A stretch of 7,281 nucleotides of DNA, from NCBI GenBank assembly GCA_021836925.1, contig JAKBHG010000031.1, positions 1-7,281 on the forward strand, in the 5' to 3' direction. Below, in pieces: positions 1-5,655 of this stretch; the stretch's first letter is position 1, and every line of letters starts with the position of its first letter. The position numbers and the translations under genes were made by a program. The DNA is from Microcaldota archaeon (GTDB lineage Archaea > Micrarchaeota > Micrarchaeia > Micrarchaeales > Micrarchaeaceae). The notes under the pieces are model-generated. The model had not been told where the DNA came from. It saw nothing but the letters and a program-made list of their open reading frames with translations, and did no database searches.

Positions 1-1515
1 CTTCCTCTTGTCAATGCTCAGGCCTTTCTCAAGCGCCTTCTTCGCGAGCAGCCCTGCCGCGATCATGACAGACGGGTTGCTCGTGTTTGTGCAGCTGGTT
101 ATCGCCGATATTACTACGTCGCCGTCAGATAGTGTGCCCTTATAGCCGTCGTCATACCTTATTACCGCAGACTTTATCTTCACGTGCTTGAGCTCCTCCT
201 TTCCTTTCGAAGAATCGGGGGCGTTAGCACTCTCGCCAGACCACCTGCTGCTGTCACCGCGCGTCGGTTTTTCAACGTCTACTACACCGTCGTTCGGATC
301 CACGAACGCCTTCACGAAGTCGTCGCTTATCTTATCAAGAGGCATCTGTTCCTTTGGCTGGCTCGGTCCTGACACGCTGGGGACTATCGAACCGAGATCC
401 ACTTCCAGGACGCCGCTGTACTTTATTTTGCTGTAGTCAATGTCAAACATCCCCTGCGCCGTATAGTACTTCCTTATCATCTCAGTGAGCTCCTTGCTCC
501 TGCCGGTGCTCTCAAGGTACCTGAGCGTTTCTTCATCCACAGGAAATATTGCTATCGTAGCGCCGTACTCCGGGCACATATTGGACAGGGTTGCCCTGTC
601 AGGCAGTGATAGGTTCTTCAGTCCCTCGCCGAAGAATTCGACGAACATGTTGACGACTCCCTTCTCTCTTAGCTTTTTGGTGAGCGTCAGCGCGAAGTCG
701 GTGGCCGTCACTCCATCATTCAGCTTTCCCTCGAGCTTTACCCCAAGCACCTTCGGTGTCGTGAAAGATACTGGAAGGCCGAGAAGCGCCGCTTCGGCCT
801 CTATGCCGCCTACGCCGAACCCGACTACGCCCAGTCCGTTTATCATCGTCGTGTGCGAGTCTGTGCCCACCAGCGTGTCAGGGTATGCGACCATCTCGCC
901 ATCTATCTCCTTCGTAGCAACGCACGTTGCGAGGTACTCGAGATTCACCTGATGGCAGATGCCTGCAGAAGGCGGGAAAACCTTGAACGATGAGAAGGCC
1001 TTGCTTGCCCACTTGAGCAGCTGGTACCTTTCCCTGTTCCTCTTCATCTCAATTTCCTGATTGAGCTGCAGCGCATTCGGGACGTCGAATGCGTCTACCT
1101 GCACTGAATGGTCTATTATCAGGTCGATCGGTATCTGCGGCTGTATCCTTCCGGCGGCTATCCCCTTCTCCCTAGAAAGGTAGTCCCTCACCATCGCAAG
1201 ATCCACTACGGCGGGCACGCCGGTGAAGTCCTGCATTAGTATTCGCGATACCTTGAACGGTATGTCCTCGTCTCCCGGCTCCTCCGGGTTCCAGTTGGCG
1301 AGGTTCTTGACGCTTTCATAGGTTATCTCGGTCCCATCAGCGTTCCTCAGCAGGGATTCGAGTACTACCCTTATCGAGAAGGGCAGCGACGACACATTTC
1401 CGATTCCTGCCTCTTCAAGCTTCGGCAACGAGTAGTACCTCAGCTTCGAGCCGTTTCCGAGTTCGAAGTGATCAACAGAACCGCTTTTCAGGCTATTAAC
1501 GTCCCCACTGTTCAT
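1..1515 (-). CDS. acnA: Aconitate hydratase, AcnA/IRP1 type (C-terminal part cut off by the window edge)
   Basis: The 505 codons from ATG at 1515 run in frame to the window edge; the family is usually about 890-900 residues, so a little over half is present. Aconitase interconverts citrate and isocitrate in the TCA cycle using a [4Fe-4S] cluster. Family signatures read directly: [17 protein letters not shown] near 95-111, [13 protein letters not shown] at 132-144, [11 protein letters not shown] at 185-195, [27 protein letters not shown] split over 217-243, [14 protein letters not shown] at 312-325, and [10 protein letters not shown] at 474-483. C475 is the first cluster-ligand cysteine; the other two lie beyond the window. 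Residues about 405-445 form a polar, low-conservation linker. The in-frame ORF stays open upstream of 1515 to a TAA, but the first ATG is at 1515 and a TATA box is centred 26 bp upstream, so a leaderless start fits. The IRP1-like RNA-binding role of animal homologues is not implied. AcnA identification is very secure. Confidence 0.97.
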   Translation of the reverse strand, partial: MNSGDVNSLKSGSVDHFELGNGSKLRYYSLPKLEEAGIGNVSSLPFSIRVVLESLLRNADGTEITYESVKNLANWNPEEPGDEDIPFKVSRILMQDFTGVPAVVDLAMVRDYLSREKGIAAGRIQPQIPIDLIIDHSVQVDAFDVPNALQLNQEIEMKRNRERYQLLKWASKAFSSFKVFPPSAGICHQVNLEYLATCVATKEIDGEMVAYPDTLVGTDSHTTMINGLGVVGFGVGGIEAEAALLGLPVSFTTPKVLGVKLEGKLNDGVTATDFALTLTKKLREKGVVNMFVEFFGEGLKNLSLPDRATLSNMCPEYGATIAIFPVDEETLRYLESTGRSKELTEMIRKYYTAQGMFDIDYSKIKYSGVLEVDLGSIVPSVSGPSQPKEQMPLDKISDDFVKAFVDPNDGVVDVEKPTRGDSSRWSGESANAPDSSKGKEELKHVKIKSAVIRYDDGYKGTLSDGDVVISAITSCTNTSNPSVMIAAGLLAKKALEKGLSIDKRK

Positions 1516-1536
1516 ACCTGATAAATCGGCGATCTG

Positions 1537-1546
1537 TTTTATATAA
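1537..1546 (-). promoter_or_regulatory. TATA box of the aconitase gene (leaderless)
   Basis: On the minus strand this reads TTATATAAAA. Its centre lies about 26 bp upstream of the aconitase ATG at 1515. That is the usual archaeal distance from TATA box to transcription start, so the mRNA should begin at or next to the A of the ATG. No Shine-Dalgarno-like sequence at a usable distance precedes the ATG, which agrees with leaderless translation. The 70-bp gap (1516-1585) to the prenyl synthase gene holds only this promoter; no T-rich terminator follows the upstream stop codon. Confidence 0.75.
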
Positions 1547-1585
1547 TTTAATCTGCTGGCCCTTTACTGCCATATTTTTTGCGCA

Positions 1586-2728
1586 TCAGCCCCTCTTCTT
1601 CAAGCCATTGGCATAATCATAATATAGCGCCGCGATCATGCTCGTGAACTTGTTGTCTGGTATGGCTTTGCCTATCCCATTGCCTATGTTTTTGAGCAGA
1701 AGTTCCTTCGCCCTGTCGAAATGGCCGTCCTTCTGCTGCCTTGCGTATTCCAGGCTGCCGTACTTCTTCATCATATCGAGCACGTAGTTGAAATCCTGCT
1801 CGCGCAGCCTTGCATCGGTATAGCCCTCCTTCCTTCTGTCATTCACGCTCTCATAGATGGCGCGCAGCTTCTCCTTCTCGTCTAATGTGGCGTCCGTGTA
1901 TGCCTTGTATATAAGCAGCGTGGGCGTGCCTTTGTACACATCCTCTTCAATGTCCTCTATGTCGTCTCTTATCTGGAATGACATGCCTATCTGTATGCCT
2001 ATATCCTCCAGTACGCCGAGGATGTCCAGCCCGTTCGTTCCCATCGTTGCGCCTATTAGGGCAGGCGCTGCGGTGCTATAACCCGCAGTCTTGTATTTAA
2101 GCAGCCGCTCGCACATGTCGAATGTCAGCGTCTCGAGGTCCGAGAACTCCAGCTCCATCGTCTGGCCTTCAAGGGTCTTGTCTGCGTACCTGTCTAATAT
2201 CTTGCGGACCGAGCGTCCCTTGGATTTACCATACGTCTCCGTGTACTCCTCAAGCGCGAGCCATACCTCCTTGTTGAGGTAATGCGAAACGTTTATCGCA
2301 TTGCTCACGCCGTACTTGCGCTGCAGCGCCTTGTCTCCGCGCCTCAGCAGCGCTCCGTCCTCTATGTCGTCAGCTATCAGTATCGCGTCCTGCGACAGTT
2401 CTATCGCTACTGCAGGCAGGAGCATCTCTTCCTCACTGACACCGTACATCTTGCCTACGAGCCACATGAGCTTGGACCTCCGGAGGCCTGCCTTCTCCCT
2501 GTTGGGGTAGTCCGTGATCATCTTCTCCAGCTTGTCGACAGTCCCCTTCATCGCCTCGCTGTCGGCGTATTCGTCGTCAATCGCATGGATCCTTGAGTGC
2601 AACCTGCCCATAATGGCGCGGGGAAGCATCTCATTCATGTATGTGTTGAAGGATTCGATACTGTCATAAATCACATTGCTGTTTTCTTTGCGCACCGAAT
2701 TCATAGTAGTTGTGCCTGAGTCCGGCAT
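1586..2728 (-). CDS. idsA: Trans-isoprenyl diphosphate synthase (GGPP/FGPP synthase-like)
   Basis: A polyprenyl synthetase of 380 residues that should condense IPP with an allylic diphosphate to make the C20 (or C25) chains of archaeal ether lipids. Visible motifs: GLRRSK at 81-86 (in place of the usual GGKRxRP), first Asp-rich motif DDIED at 120-124 followed by LLRRG, GQTMELEF at 188-195, KTAGYS at 212-217, and second Asp-rich motif FQIRDDIEDIEED at 251-263, then KGTPTLL at 266-272. Both DDxxD motifs are intact. The segment between the second motif and the GTPT lysine loop is about ten residues shorter than usual and lacks the GKxxGxD portion. Residues -4 and -5 before the first motif are I116 and A115; with no aromatic there, C20 or longer product is plausible (inference). 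The start is uncertain: ATG 2728 is 13 nt after the tRNA end, with only a weak AGGT upstream; ATG 2704 (Met9) would suit leaderless transcription from a poor TTTTAA box. The family call is firm, the product length is not. Confidence 0.9.
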   Translation of the reverse strand: MPDSGTTTMNSVRKENSNVIYDSIESFNTYMNEMLPRAIMGRLHSRIHAIDDEYADSEAMKGTVDKLEKMITDYPNREKAGLRRSKLMWLVGKMYGVSEEEMLLPAVAIELSQDAILIADDIEDGALLRRGDKALQRKYGVSNAINVSHYLNKEVWLALEEYTETYGKSKGRSVRKILDRYADKTLEGQTMELEFSDLETLTFDMCERLLKYKTAGYSTAAPALIGATMGTNGLDILGVLEDIGIQIGMSFQIRDDIEDIEEDVYKGTPTLLIYKAYTDATLDEKEKLRAIYESVNDRRKEGYTDARLREQDFNYVLDMMKKYGSLEYARQQKDGHFDRAKELLLKNIGNGIGKAIPDNKFTSMIAALYYDYANGLKKRG

Positions 2729-2741
2729 GTTAAAACCTGAA

Positions 2742-2832
2742 TGGGCCCGAAGGGAGTCGAACCCCTGTCTCCAGCGTGTAAGGCTTATGCGTTCAGAAAG
2801 AACTTGGCATCATACCGTTGGACCACGAGCCC
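2742..2832 (-). tRNA. trnV(UAC): tRNA-Val (anticodon UAC) with a 20-nt intron in the anticodon stem
   Basis: A cloverleaf can be built by hand on the minus strand. The acceptor stem GGGCTCG (2832-2826) pairs with CGGGCCC (2749-2743), with one G-U pair, and the discriminator is A at 2742. The D arm GTC/GAT closes a loop with the G18G19 pair. The T arm AGGGG-TTCGACT-CCCTT spans 2766-2750. The genomic sequence does not give a paired anticodon stem until 20 nt (2785-2804) are removed. The exons then give CCAGC / GCTGG, five perfect pairs, closing the loop CTTACAC with anticodon TAC at 2780-2778. The GGGCxCGTGGTC...ATGAxGCC start is typical of archaeal tRNA-Val, and A73 agrees. The variable loop is four bases (AGAC). 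CCA is not encoded. The spliced length is 71 nt. It decodes GUA and probably other GUN codons. Confidence 0.93.
2785..2804 (-). other. tRNA intron at position 29/30 with a bulge-helix-bulge splice motif
   Basis: The insert lies between tRNA nucleotides 29 and 30, inside the 5' strand of the anticodon stem. The canonical archaeal intron site is 37/38. The exon bases ATGC (2810-2807; tRNA 24-27) can pair with GCAT (2790-2787) in the intron, giving the four-base-pair central helix. On either side are three-base bulges, CAA (2806-2804) and AAG (2786-2784), on opposite strands. Cutting after the second base of each bulge removes exactly 20 nt. An inner intron stem GTTC/GAAC closes a five-base loop (TTTCT). 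The outer helix is not obvious, so the motif may be a relaxed form. Confidence 0.85.
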
Positions 2833-2854
2833 ATGGTAAATCTTTCGCCCGAAC

Positions 2855-2865
2855 ATATATAAAAT
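2855..2865 (-). promoter_or_regulatory. TATA box of tRNA-Val (and probably of the prenyl synthase gene)
   Basis: Minus-strand ATTTTATATAT, centred about 28 bp upstream of the tRNA 5' end at 2832, predicting a transcript that starts one to a few bases before the mature tRNA. It lies in the 56-bp gap after the aminotransferase stop codon. I find no convincing separate TATA box between the tRNA and the prenyl synthase start, so this box may drive both. Confidence 0.7.
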
Positions 2866-2888
2866 GCTTTGGCATACCGCGCCTGTCG

Positions 2889-4115
2889 TCACTTCGCGTA
2901 CTTTGTCAGCAGGGCTTCTATCCTGCCTACCGCATCCGCCAGCTCCTTTTCCGGAGCGAGGGCCACTATCCTGAAGTGGTTTGGGCTCCCGAATCCGGAT
3001 CCGCGCGTTATCTGCACATGCTCTTCCTCGAGCACTCTCCTTATGAACTCCTTGTCGTCCTTGATGCGCAGTCCTGACATCTTCAGCCTTGGCAACACGT
3101 AGAATGCGCCGTTCGGCCTGACCACGCTTATCGCGTCGTTGCGCTTTAGTATGTCCGTCACGGAGTTGACCCTCTTCGCGATGTTCGACACCATGCCTCC
3201 TATCGCCTTGTCATGCTCCTTCCTGTTGCTTATGCCCTCGGCCAGCGCATATTCCGCTGGCGTGTTGAGCGACAGCCTCATCCGTGCGTAGTCGACTATC
3301 TTGTCCCTTATCGCCATCGACTTCCTGTCCTGCTCTGGGAAAACCATATATCCCATCCTGAATCCGGTCGCGTCGAACACCTTCGATGCCCCGTGCAGGA
3401 GTATGTGCGGCACGCCCTTTGCCACCTGCCCTACGCTGGTAAACTTCGCGCCGTTGTAGACAATCTCGTCATATATCTCGTCGCTGATCAGCACTATGCC
3501 ATTCTCATTCGCGATGTCAACGACTTCCTCAAGCACCTTGCGTTTCAGCACCGTGCCTGTCGGATTGTTCGGGTTGGTTATTATCATGTACTTTACCCTG
3601 CCTATCCTGCCCGCGCGCTTCATCTTCCTGAGCTCGCCTCTTATGTGGTCAAGGTGTATGCTCCAGCCCTCGCCTTCGTTGTAGATGCCGAACAGGGGCC
3701 TGCCTCCGTATTCCCTGAGGTTGGTTATATACTGCACGTAATAGGGCTTGAATATCACGGCCCTGTCACCGCTGTTTATCAGGGCGCTGTTTATGAACGC
3801 GAGCCCCTCCGTAATGCCAGCTGTCGCTATCACGTTGTCTGGGCTGGCGTTGACGCCGTACATCCTCTTGTACCTGCCAGCCACGGCCTCCCTGAGTTCC
3901 CGTACGCCTATGCTGTCTGAATAGTATGTCTTGCTCGCCCTTAGCGCATCCACGTACGCATCTATCATGTACTTCGGCGTTGGGAAATAGTATGCGGGAT
4001 CGCCCCTATTGAGCTTCATCACATTTATCCCGCGCTTAGCCAACTTTGCAGCATCGTCGTCCTCTTCAAGTATAGGATTGTAAACGAACGCGCTTCTTTT
4101 CGAGAGCAGGTCCAT
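2889..4115 (-). CDS. PLP-dependent class I/II aminotransferase, alanine aminotransferase-like
   Basis: A 408-residue fold-type I aminotransferase, soluble, moving an amino group between an amino acid and a 2-oxo acid. Seen in order: LNRGDPAYYFPTP at 35-47, YYSDSIGVRELREAV at 64-78, TNPNNPTGTV at 180-189 (N184), ISDEIYDEIVYNG at 210-222 (D212 and Y215 for the cofactor ring), HGASKVFDATGFRMGYMVF at 241-259 with K245 as the PLP lysine, and RGSGFG...HFRIVAL at 371-386 with R382 as the carboxylate-binding arginine. The N-terminus (SKRS...AAKLAKRGINVMKLNRGDP) and the HVQxTRGSGFG end resemble archaeal alanine aminotransferases, which I infer as the likeliest activity; aspartate or broad specificity cannot be excluded. 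The start at 4115 was chosen over the longer frame to 4205. The first 30 residues of that frame (MPSWWRRSRK...) look non-coding and would overlap dph6, whereas ATG 4115 has GGTGG four bases upstream and a TATA box placed for a 12-nt leader. Confidence 0.93.
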   Translation of the reverse strand: MDLLSKRSAFVYNPILEEDDDAAKLAKRGINVMKLNRGDPAYYFPTPKYMIDAYVDALRASKTYYSDSIGVRELREAVAGRYKRMYGVNASPDNVIATAGITEGLAFINSALINSGDRAVIFKPYYVQYITNLREYGGRPLFGIYNEGEGWSIHLDHIRGELRKMKRAGRIGRVKYMIITNPNNPTGTVLKRKVLEEVVDIANENGIVLISDEIYDEIVYNGAKFTSVGQVAKGVPHILLHGASKVFDATGFRMGYMVFPEQDRKSMAIRDKIVDYARMRLSLNTPAEYALAEGISNRKEHDKAIGGMVSNIAKRVNSVTDILKRNDAISVVRPNGAFYVLPRLKMSGLRIKDDKEFIRRVLEEEHVQITRGSGFGSPNHFRIVALAPEKELADAVGRIEALLTKYAK

Positions 4116-4119
4116 CAAA

Positions 4120-4124
4120 CCACC
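4120..4124 (-). promoter_or_regulatory. Shine-Dalgarno site deciding the aminotransferase start
   Basis: Minus-strand GGTGG, four bases before ATG 4115. It matches the core of the archaeal anti-Shine-Dalgarno complement (GGAGGTGAT). This supports ATG 4115 rather than the upstream ATG at 4205. Confidence 0.65.
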
Positions 4125-4147
4125 ACAGGAATATTCAGTTGCAGCGA

Positions 4148-4158
4148 CATAATAAAAT
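4148..4158 (-). promoter_or_regulatory. TATA box of the aminotransferase gene
   Basis: Minus-strand ATTTTATTATG in the 61-bp gap between the dph6 stop codon (4177) and the aminotransferase ATG (4115). Counting 26-27 bp from its centre puts the transcription start near 4127 and gives a leader of about 12 nt that still contains the GGTGG ribosome-binding site. The aminotransferase can therefore be transcribed independently of nth-dph6, although read-through is possible because no strong terminator separates them. Confidence 0.6.
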
Positions 4159-4176
4159 GCCTTGTGTCGCACTATC

Positions 4177-4860
4177 TTACGCGATCTTCTCCACCAGCTC
4201 GGCATGCTCGATGATGTATTTTCCTACCTGGCCGTCGCGCTCCTTCCGCGCGCTTGTAACCCTGATCGACTTCCTGAACAGCGGCGCATCCAGTACGAAG
4301 CTCTCGGCTTCGCCTCCCTCGAATAGCGGATTTATCCGGTACCTGTCCTTGAGGGCCATCAGTTTATCTATCATCGCGCTGTCAAGGCGCGAGCCGAGTA
4401 AGCTGTCGTCAAATCCCTCCGCTGCAACCTGGGTTATTATCACGTCGTACTTGGAAGACAATTCGCGCAGTTCCTCGAGCGGCTCTATGTGCCAGAGCGG
4501 CGATCGCATCGTTATGCCCAGGCGGCCGCATATCGCATCTATCCTCTCCTTCTGGTAGCTGCTGGCCACCGCGCCGGTGAACAGTTCCGTGACATTATTC
4601 TCCTTCAGCACCCTCTCGAGATCCTCTAGTTCGAGCTCCTTCTCGCCTTTGGTTACCGACATCACCTGCCTGATGCCGAGGGCTTCCGCCTGCATCGGGG
4701 TAAACTGTATTGCTGGCTTGTGGAACATGTAGCTGTATTCGTTCTCCGGGACCATCGTTATAAGCAGCTCGACATCCTTTCCCATGTCATGCGCCCTGTG
4801 CACTGCAAGCGTCGAGTCTTTCCCTCCACTGAATAGCGCAGCTATCATATTATCTACCAT
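4177..4860 (-). CDS. dph6: Diphthine--ammonia ligase (Dph6), ATP-PPase family
   Basis: A 227-residue ATP_bind_4 protein. The family performs the last step of diphthamide synthesis, ATP-dependent amidation of diphthine on the conserved histidine of elongation factor 2. Key features: the PP-loop FSGGKDSTLAV at 10-20, GAVASSYQKERID at 96-108, PLWH at 121-124, TQVAAEGFDDSLLG at 143-156, and EGGEAESFVLDAPLF at 181-195, the counterpart of the family's GEGGExETxVxDxPxF motif. The length matches single-domain archaeal members. ATG 4860 shares its A with the last base of the nth stop codon (TAATG arrangement), pointing to translational coupling. A second in-frame ATG at 4848 (MIAALFSGGKDS) would give the more typical family N-terminus; both are preceded by a GGTRGATAAT repeat, so the true start is open. 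Some archaeal paralogues of this family have no proven function, so the ligase role is family knowledge, not shown here. Confidence 0.9.
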   Translation of the reverse strand: MVDNMIAALFSGGKDSTLAVHRAHDMGKDVELLITMVPENEYSYMFHKPAIQFTPMQAEALGIRQVMSVTKGEKELELEDLERVLKENNVTELFTGAVASSYQKERIDAICGRLGITMRSPLWHIEPLEELRELSSKYDVIITQVAAEGFDDSLLGSRLDSAMIDKLMALKDRYRINPLFEGGEAESFVLDAPLFRKSIRVTSARKERDGQVGKYIIEHAELVEKIA

Positions 4861-4881
4861 TATCCACCATGATTATCCACC
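4849..4881 (-). repeat. Three 10-bp direct repeats spanning the nth stop and dph6 starts
   Basis: On the minus strand the unit GGTGGATAAT occurs at 4881-4872 and 4868-4859, and GGTAGATAAT (one change) at 4858-4849. The first two are separated by CAT and the last two are directly joined. The second copy contains the nth stop codon and, across its end, the dph6 ATG (4860-4858). The third leads straight into the alternative dph6 ATG at 4848. Each GGTG/GGTA also resembles a Shine-Dalgarno core four to six bases ahead of an ATG. Confidence 0.85.
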
Positions 4882-5519
4882 GTGCTCGACGGGCATATCC
4901 TGTTCAGCACGCAACGTCCGCAGCGTTTTTCCTTGGCGGTGCATACATCCCTGCCTAAGGCTATGAACAGGTGCGTCACATTGGCCCAATCGCGGTTGGG
5001 CACCAGGCCGACCAGCTTCTTCTCTATCTTTGCTGGATCCCTGCCATGCGCAAGACCGAGGCGATTCGCTACGGTTATGCAGTGCGTGTCTATCGCAATG
5101 CCCTCGTTTATTCCGAATGCGTTCGACAGTACGACGTTTGCTGTCTTCCTTCCGACTCCCGGCAAGGTAACAAGTTCATCGATGCTGCGCGGCACCTTTC
5201 CCCTGAAATCGCCCGTCACCTTCTTTGCGGCACCGACTATACTCTTGGATTTCGCCCGAAAAAGGCCAACGCTCTTCACATACTTGTAGAGATCGGTTGG
5301 CTTCAGTCTTGCATACATGTCTGCGCGGGGCAGATCCCTGAACAGCCTTGGAGTTATCTCGTTCACATGGGCGTCCTGCGCCTGTGCAGAAAGTATCGTG
5401 GCGACAAGAAGCTGCCACGGCGTCGCATGGTCCAGCGACGTCTTCATCTGCGCCTTGTACCTCGACTTAAGCAGCCTAAGGATTTTGCCTACGTATACCT
5501 TCTCATCCGCTTTGCTCAC
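4860..5519 (-). CDS. nth: Endonuclease III (Nth), Fe-S DNA glycosylase/AP lyase
   Basis: A 219-residue HhH-GPD protein that removes oxidised pyrimidines and cuts the resulting AP site. Diagnostic residues: TPWQLLVATILSAQAQD at 33-49, the helix-hairpin-helix LPGVGRKTANVV at 119-130 with catalytic lysine K125, AIDTHCITVANRLGL at 142-156 with catalytic aspartate D144, and a C-terminal [4Fe-4S] site C193-x6-C200-x2-C203-x5-C209. The length equals the usual bacterial and archaeal Nth. I chose GTG 5519 rather than ATG 5609. The 30 extra residues are hydrophobic and unlike the family, while GTG 5519 has AGGTG seven bases upstream and a TATA box giving a leader of about 18 nt. The C-terminal tail STVDNHGG past the cluster is coded by the local 10-bp repeat. 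It is the first gene of the nth-dph6 pair and diverges from the EndoQ-like gene. Identification is very secure; the start is likely. Confidence 0.95.
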   Translation of the reverse strand: MSKADEKVYVGKILRLLKSRYKAQMKTSLDHATPWQLLVATILSAQAQDAHVNEITPRLFRDLPRADMYARLKPTDLYKYVKSVGLFRAKSKSIVGAAKKVTGDFRGKVPRSIDELVTLPGVGRKTANVVLSNAFGINEGIAIDTHCITVANRLGLAHGRDPAKIEKKLVGLVPNRDWANVTHLFIALGRDVCTAKEKRCGRCVLNRICPSSTVDNHGG

Positions 5520-5526
5520 GGTGCTG

Positions 5527-5531
5527 CACCT
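5527..5531 (-). promoter_or_regulatory. Shine-Dalgarno site deciding the nth GTG start, inside a palindrome
   Basis: Minus-strand AGGTG lies seven bases before GTG 5519, a strong match to the archaeal anti-Shine-Dalgarno complement. It overlaps the 11-bp perfect inverted repeat GGTGC-A-GCACC (5520-5530). In RNA this could fold as GGTG-CAG-CACC and mask the site. Confidence 0.65.
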
Positions 5532-5557
5532 AACAATAAATGGATACGTGCTTAACG

Positions 5558-5570
5558 GATAAATATGTAT
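5558..5570 (-). promoter_or_regulatory. TATA box of nth-dph6
   Basis: Minus-strand ATACATATTTATC. From its centre near 5564 the transcription start should fall near 5537, leaving a leader of about 18 nt with the AGGTG site before GTG 5519. The same AT-rich patch read on the plus strand (TAAATATG) is the only TATA-like element I can place for the divergent EndoQ-like gene, where it would give a leader of roughly 65 nt. Shared use is possible but not shown. Confidence 0.55.
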
Positions 5571-5644
5571 CATGACAATCCAGACCGTGATGGGGAAGTA
5601 GAGCTGCATGCATCAGCAGTGAAACGAATCCTCTTCCGAAAACA

Positions 5645-5652
5645 GGGGTGAT
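5645..5652 (+). promoter_or_regulatory. Shine-Dalgarno site of the EndoQ-like gene
   Basis: GGGGTGAT, three bases before ATG 5656. Seven of its eight bases match the archaeal consensus GGAGGTGAT core. It is the strongest ribosome-binding site in the window and fixes the start at 5656. Confidence 0.75.
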
Positions 5653-5655
5653 TGG

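Noticed and set aside
485..952. 155-codon plus-strand reading frame
   Set aside because: It lies wholly opposite the aconitase gene, whose conserved motifs are read on the other strand. The translation is Ser/Pro/Thr-rich with no recognisable family, as expected for a shadow frame.
2742..2832. Reading the unspliced tRNA as a tRNA with anticodon CTT (Lys)
   Set aside because: A direct fold puts CTT in a loop after CCAAG, but no CTTGG partner exists and about 20 nt remain unexplained. The spliced Val(UAC) fold satisfies every stem.
2803..2881. Similar strings CTTGGCATCATACCG (2803-2817) and CTTTGGCATACCGC (2867-2880) as a possible direct repeat or attachment site next to the tRNA
   Set aside because: The match is short and imperfect. 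The second copy lies outside the tRNA 5' end, and no integrase or foreign-looking DNA is present, so it is most likely coincidence.
3213..3920. 235-codon plus-strand reading frame
   Set aside because: Antisense to the conserved core of the aminotransferase, including its PLP-lysine motif. It has no ribosome-binding site or promoter and no family resemblance.
4116..4205. 30-residue N-terminal extension of the aminotransferase from ATG 4205
   Set aside because: It would overlap dph6 and cross the aminotransferase's own TATA box and Shine-Dalgarno. The residues (MPSWWRRSRK...) do not resemble the family, and ATG 4115 is much better supported.
4971..5555. 194-codon plus-strand reading frame
   Set aside because: Antisense to the full catalytic core and Fe-S region of nth; no start signal and no recognisable domain.
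5520..5609. 30-residue hydrophobic N-terminal extension of Nth from ATG 5609, resembling a signal peptide or membrane segment
   Set aside because: It spans the predicted TATA box and the AGGTG site. GTG 5519 gives the normal Nth length and has the right spacing, so the hydrophobic stretch is probably untranslated.
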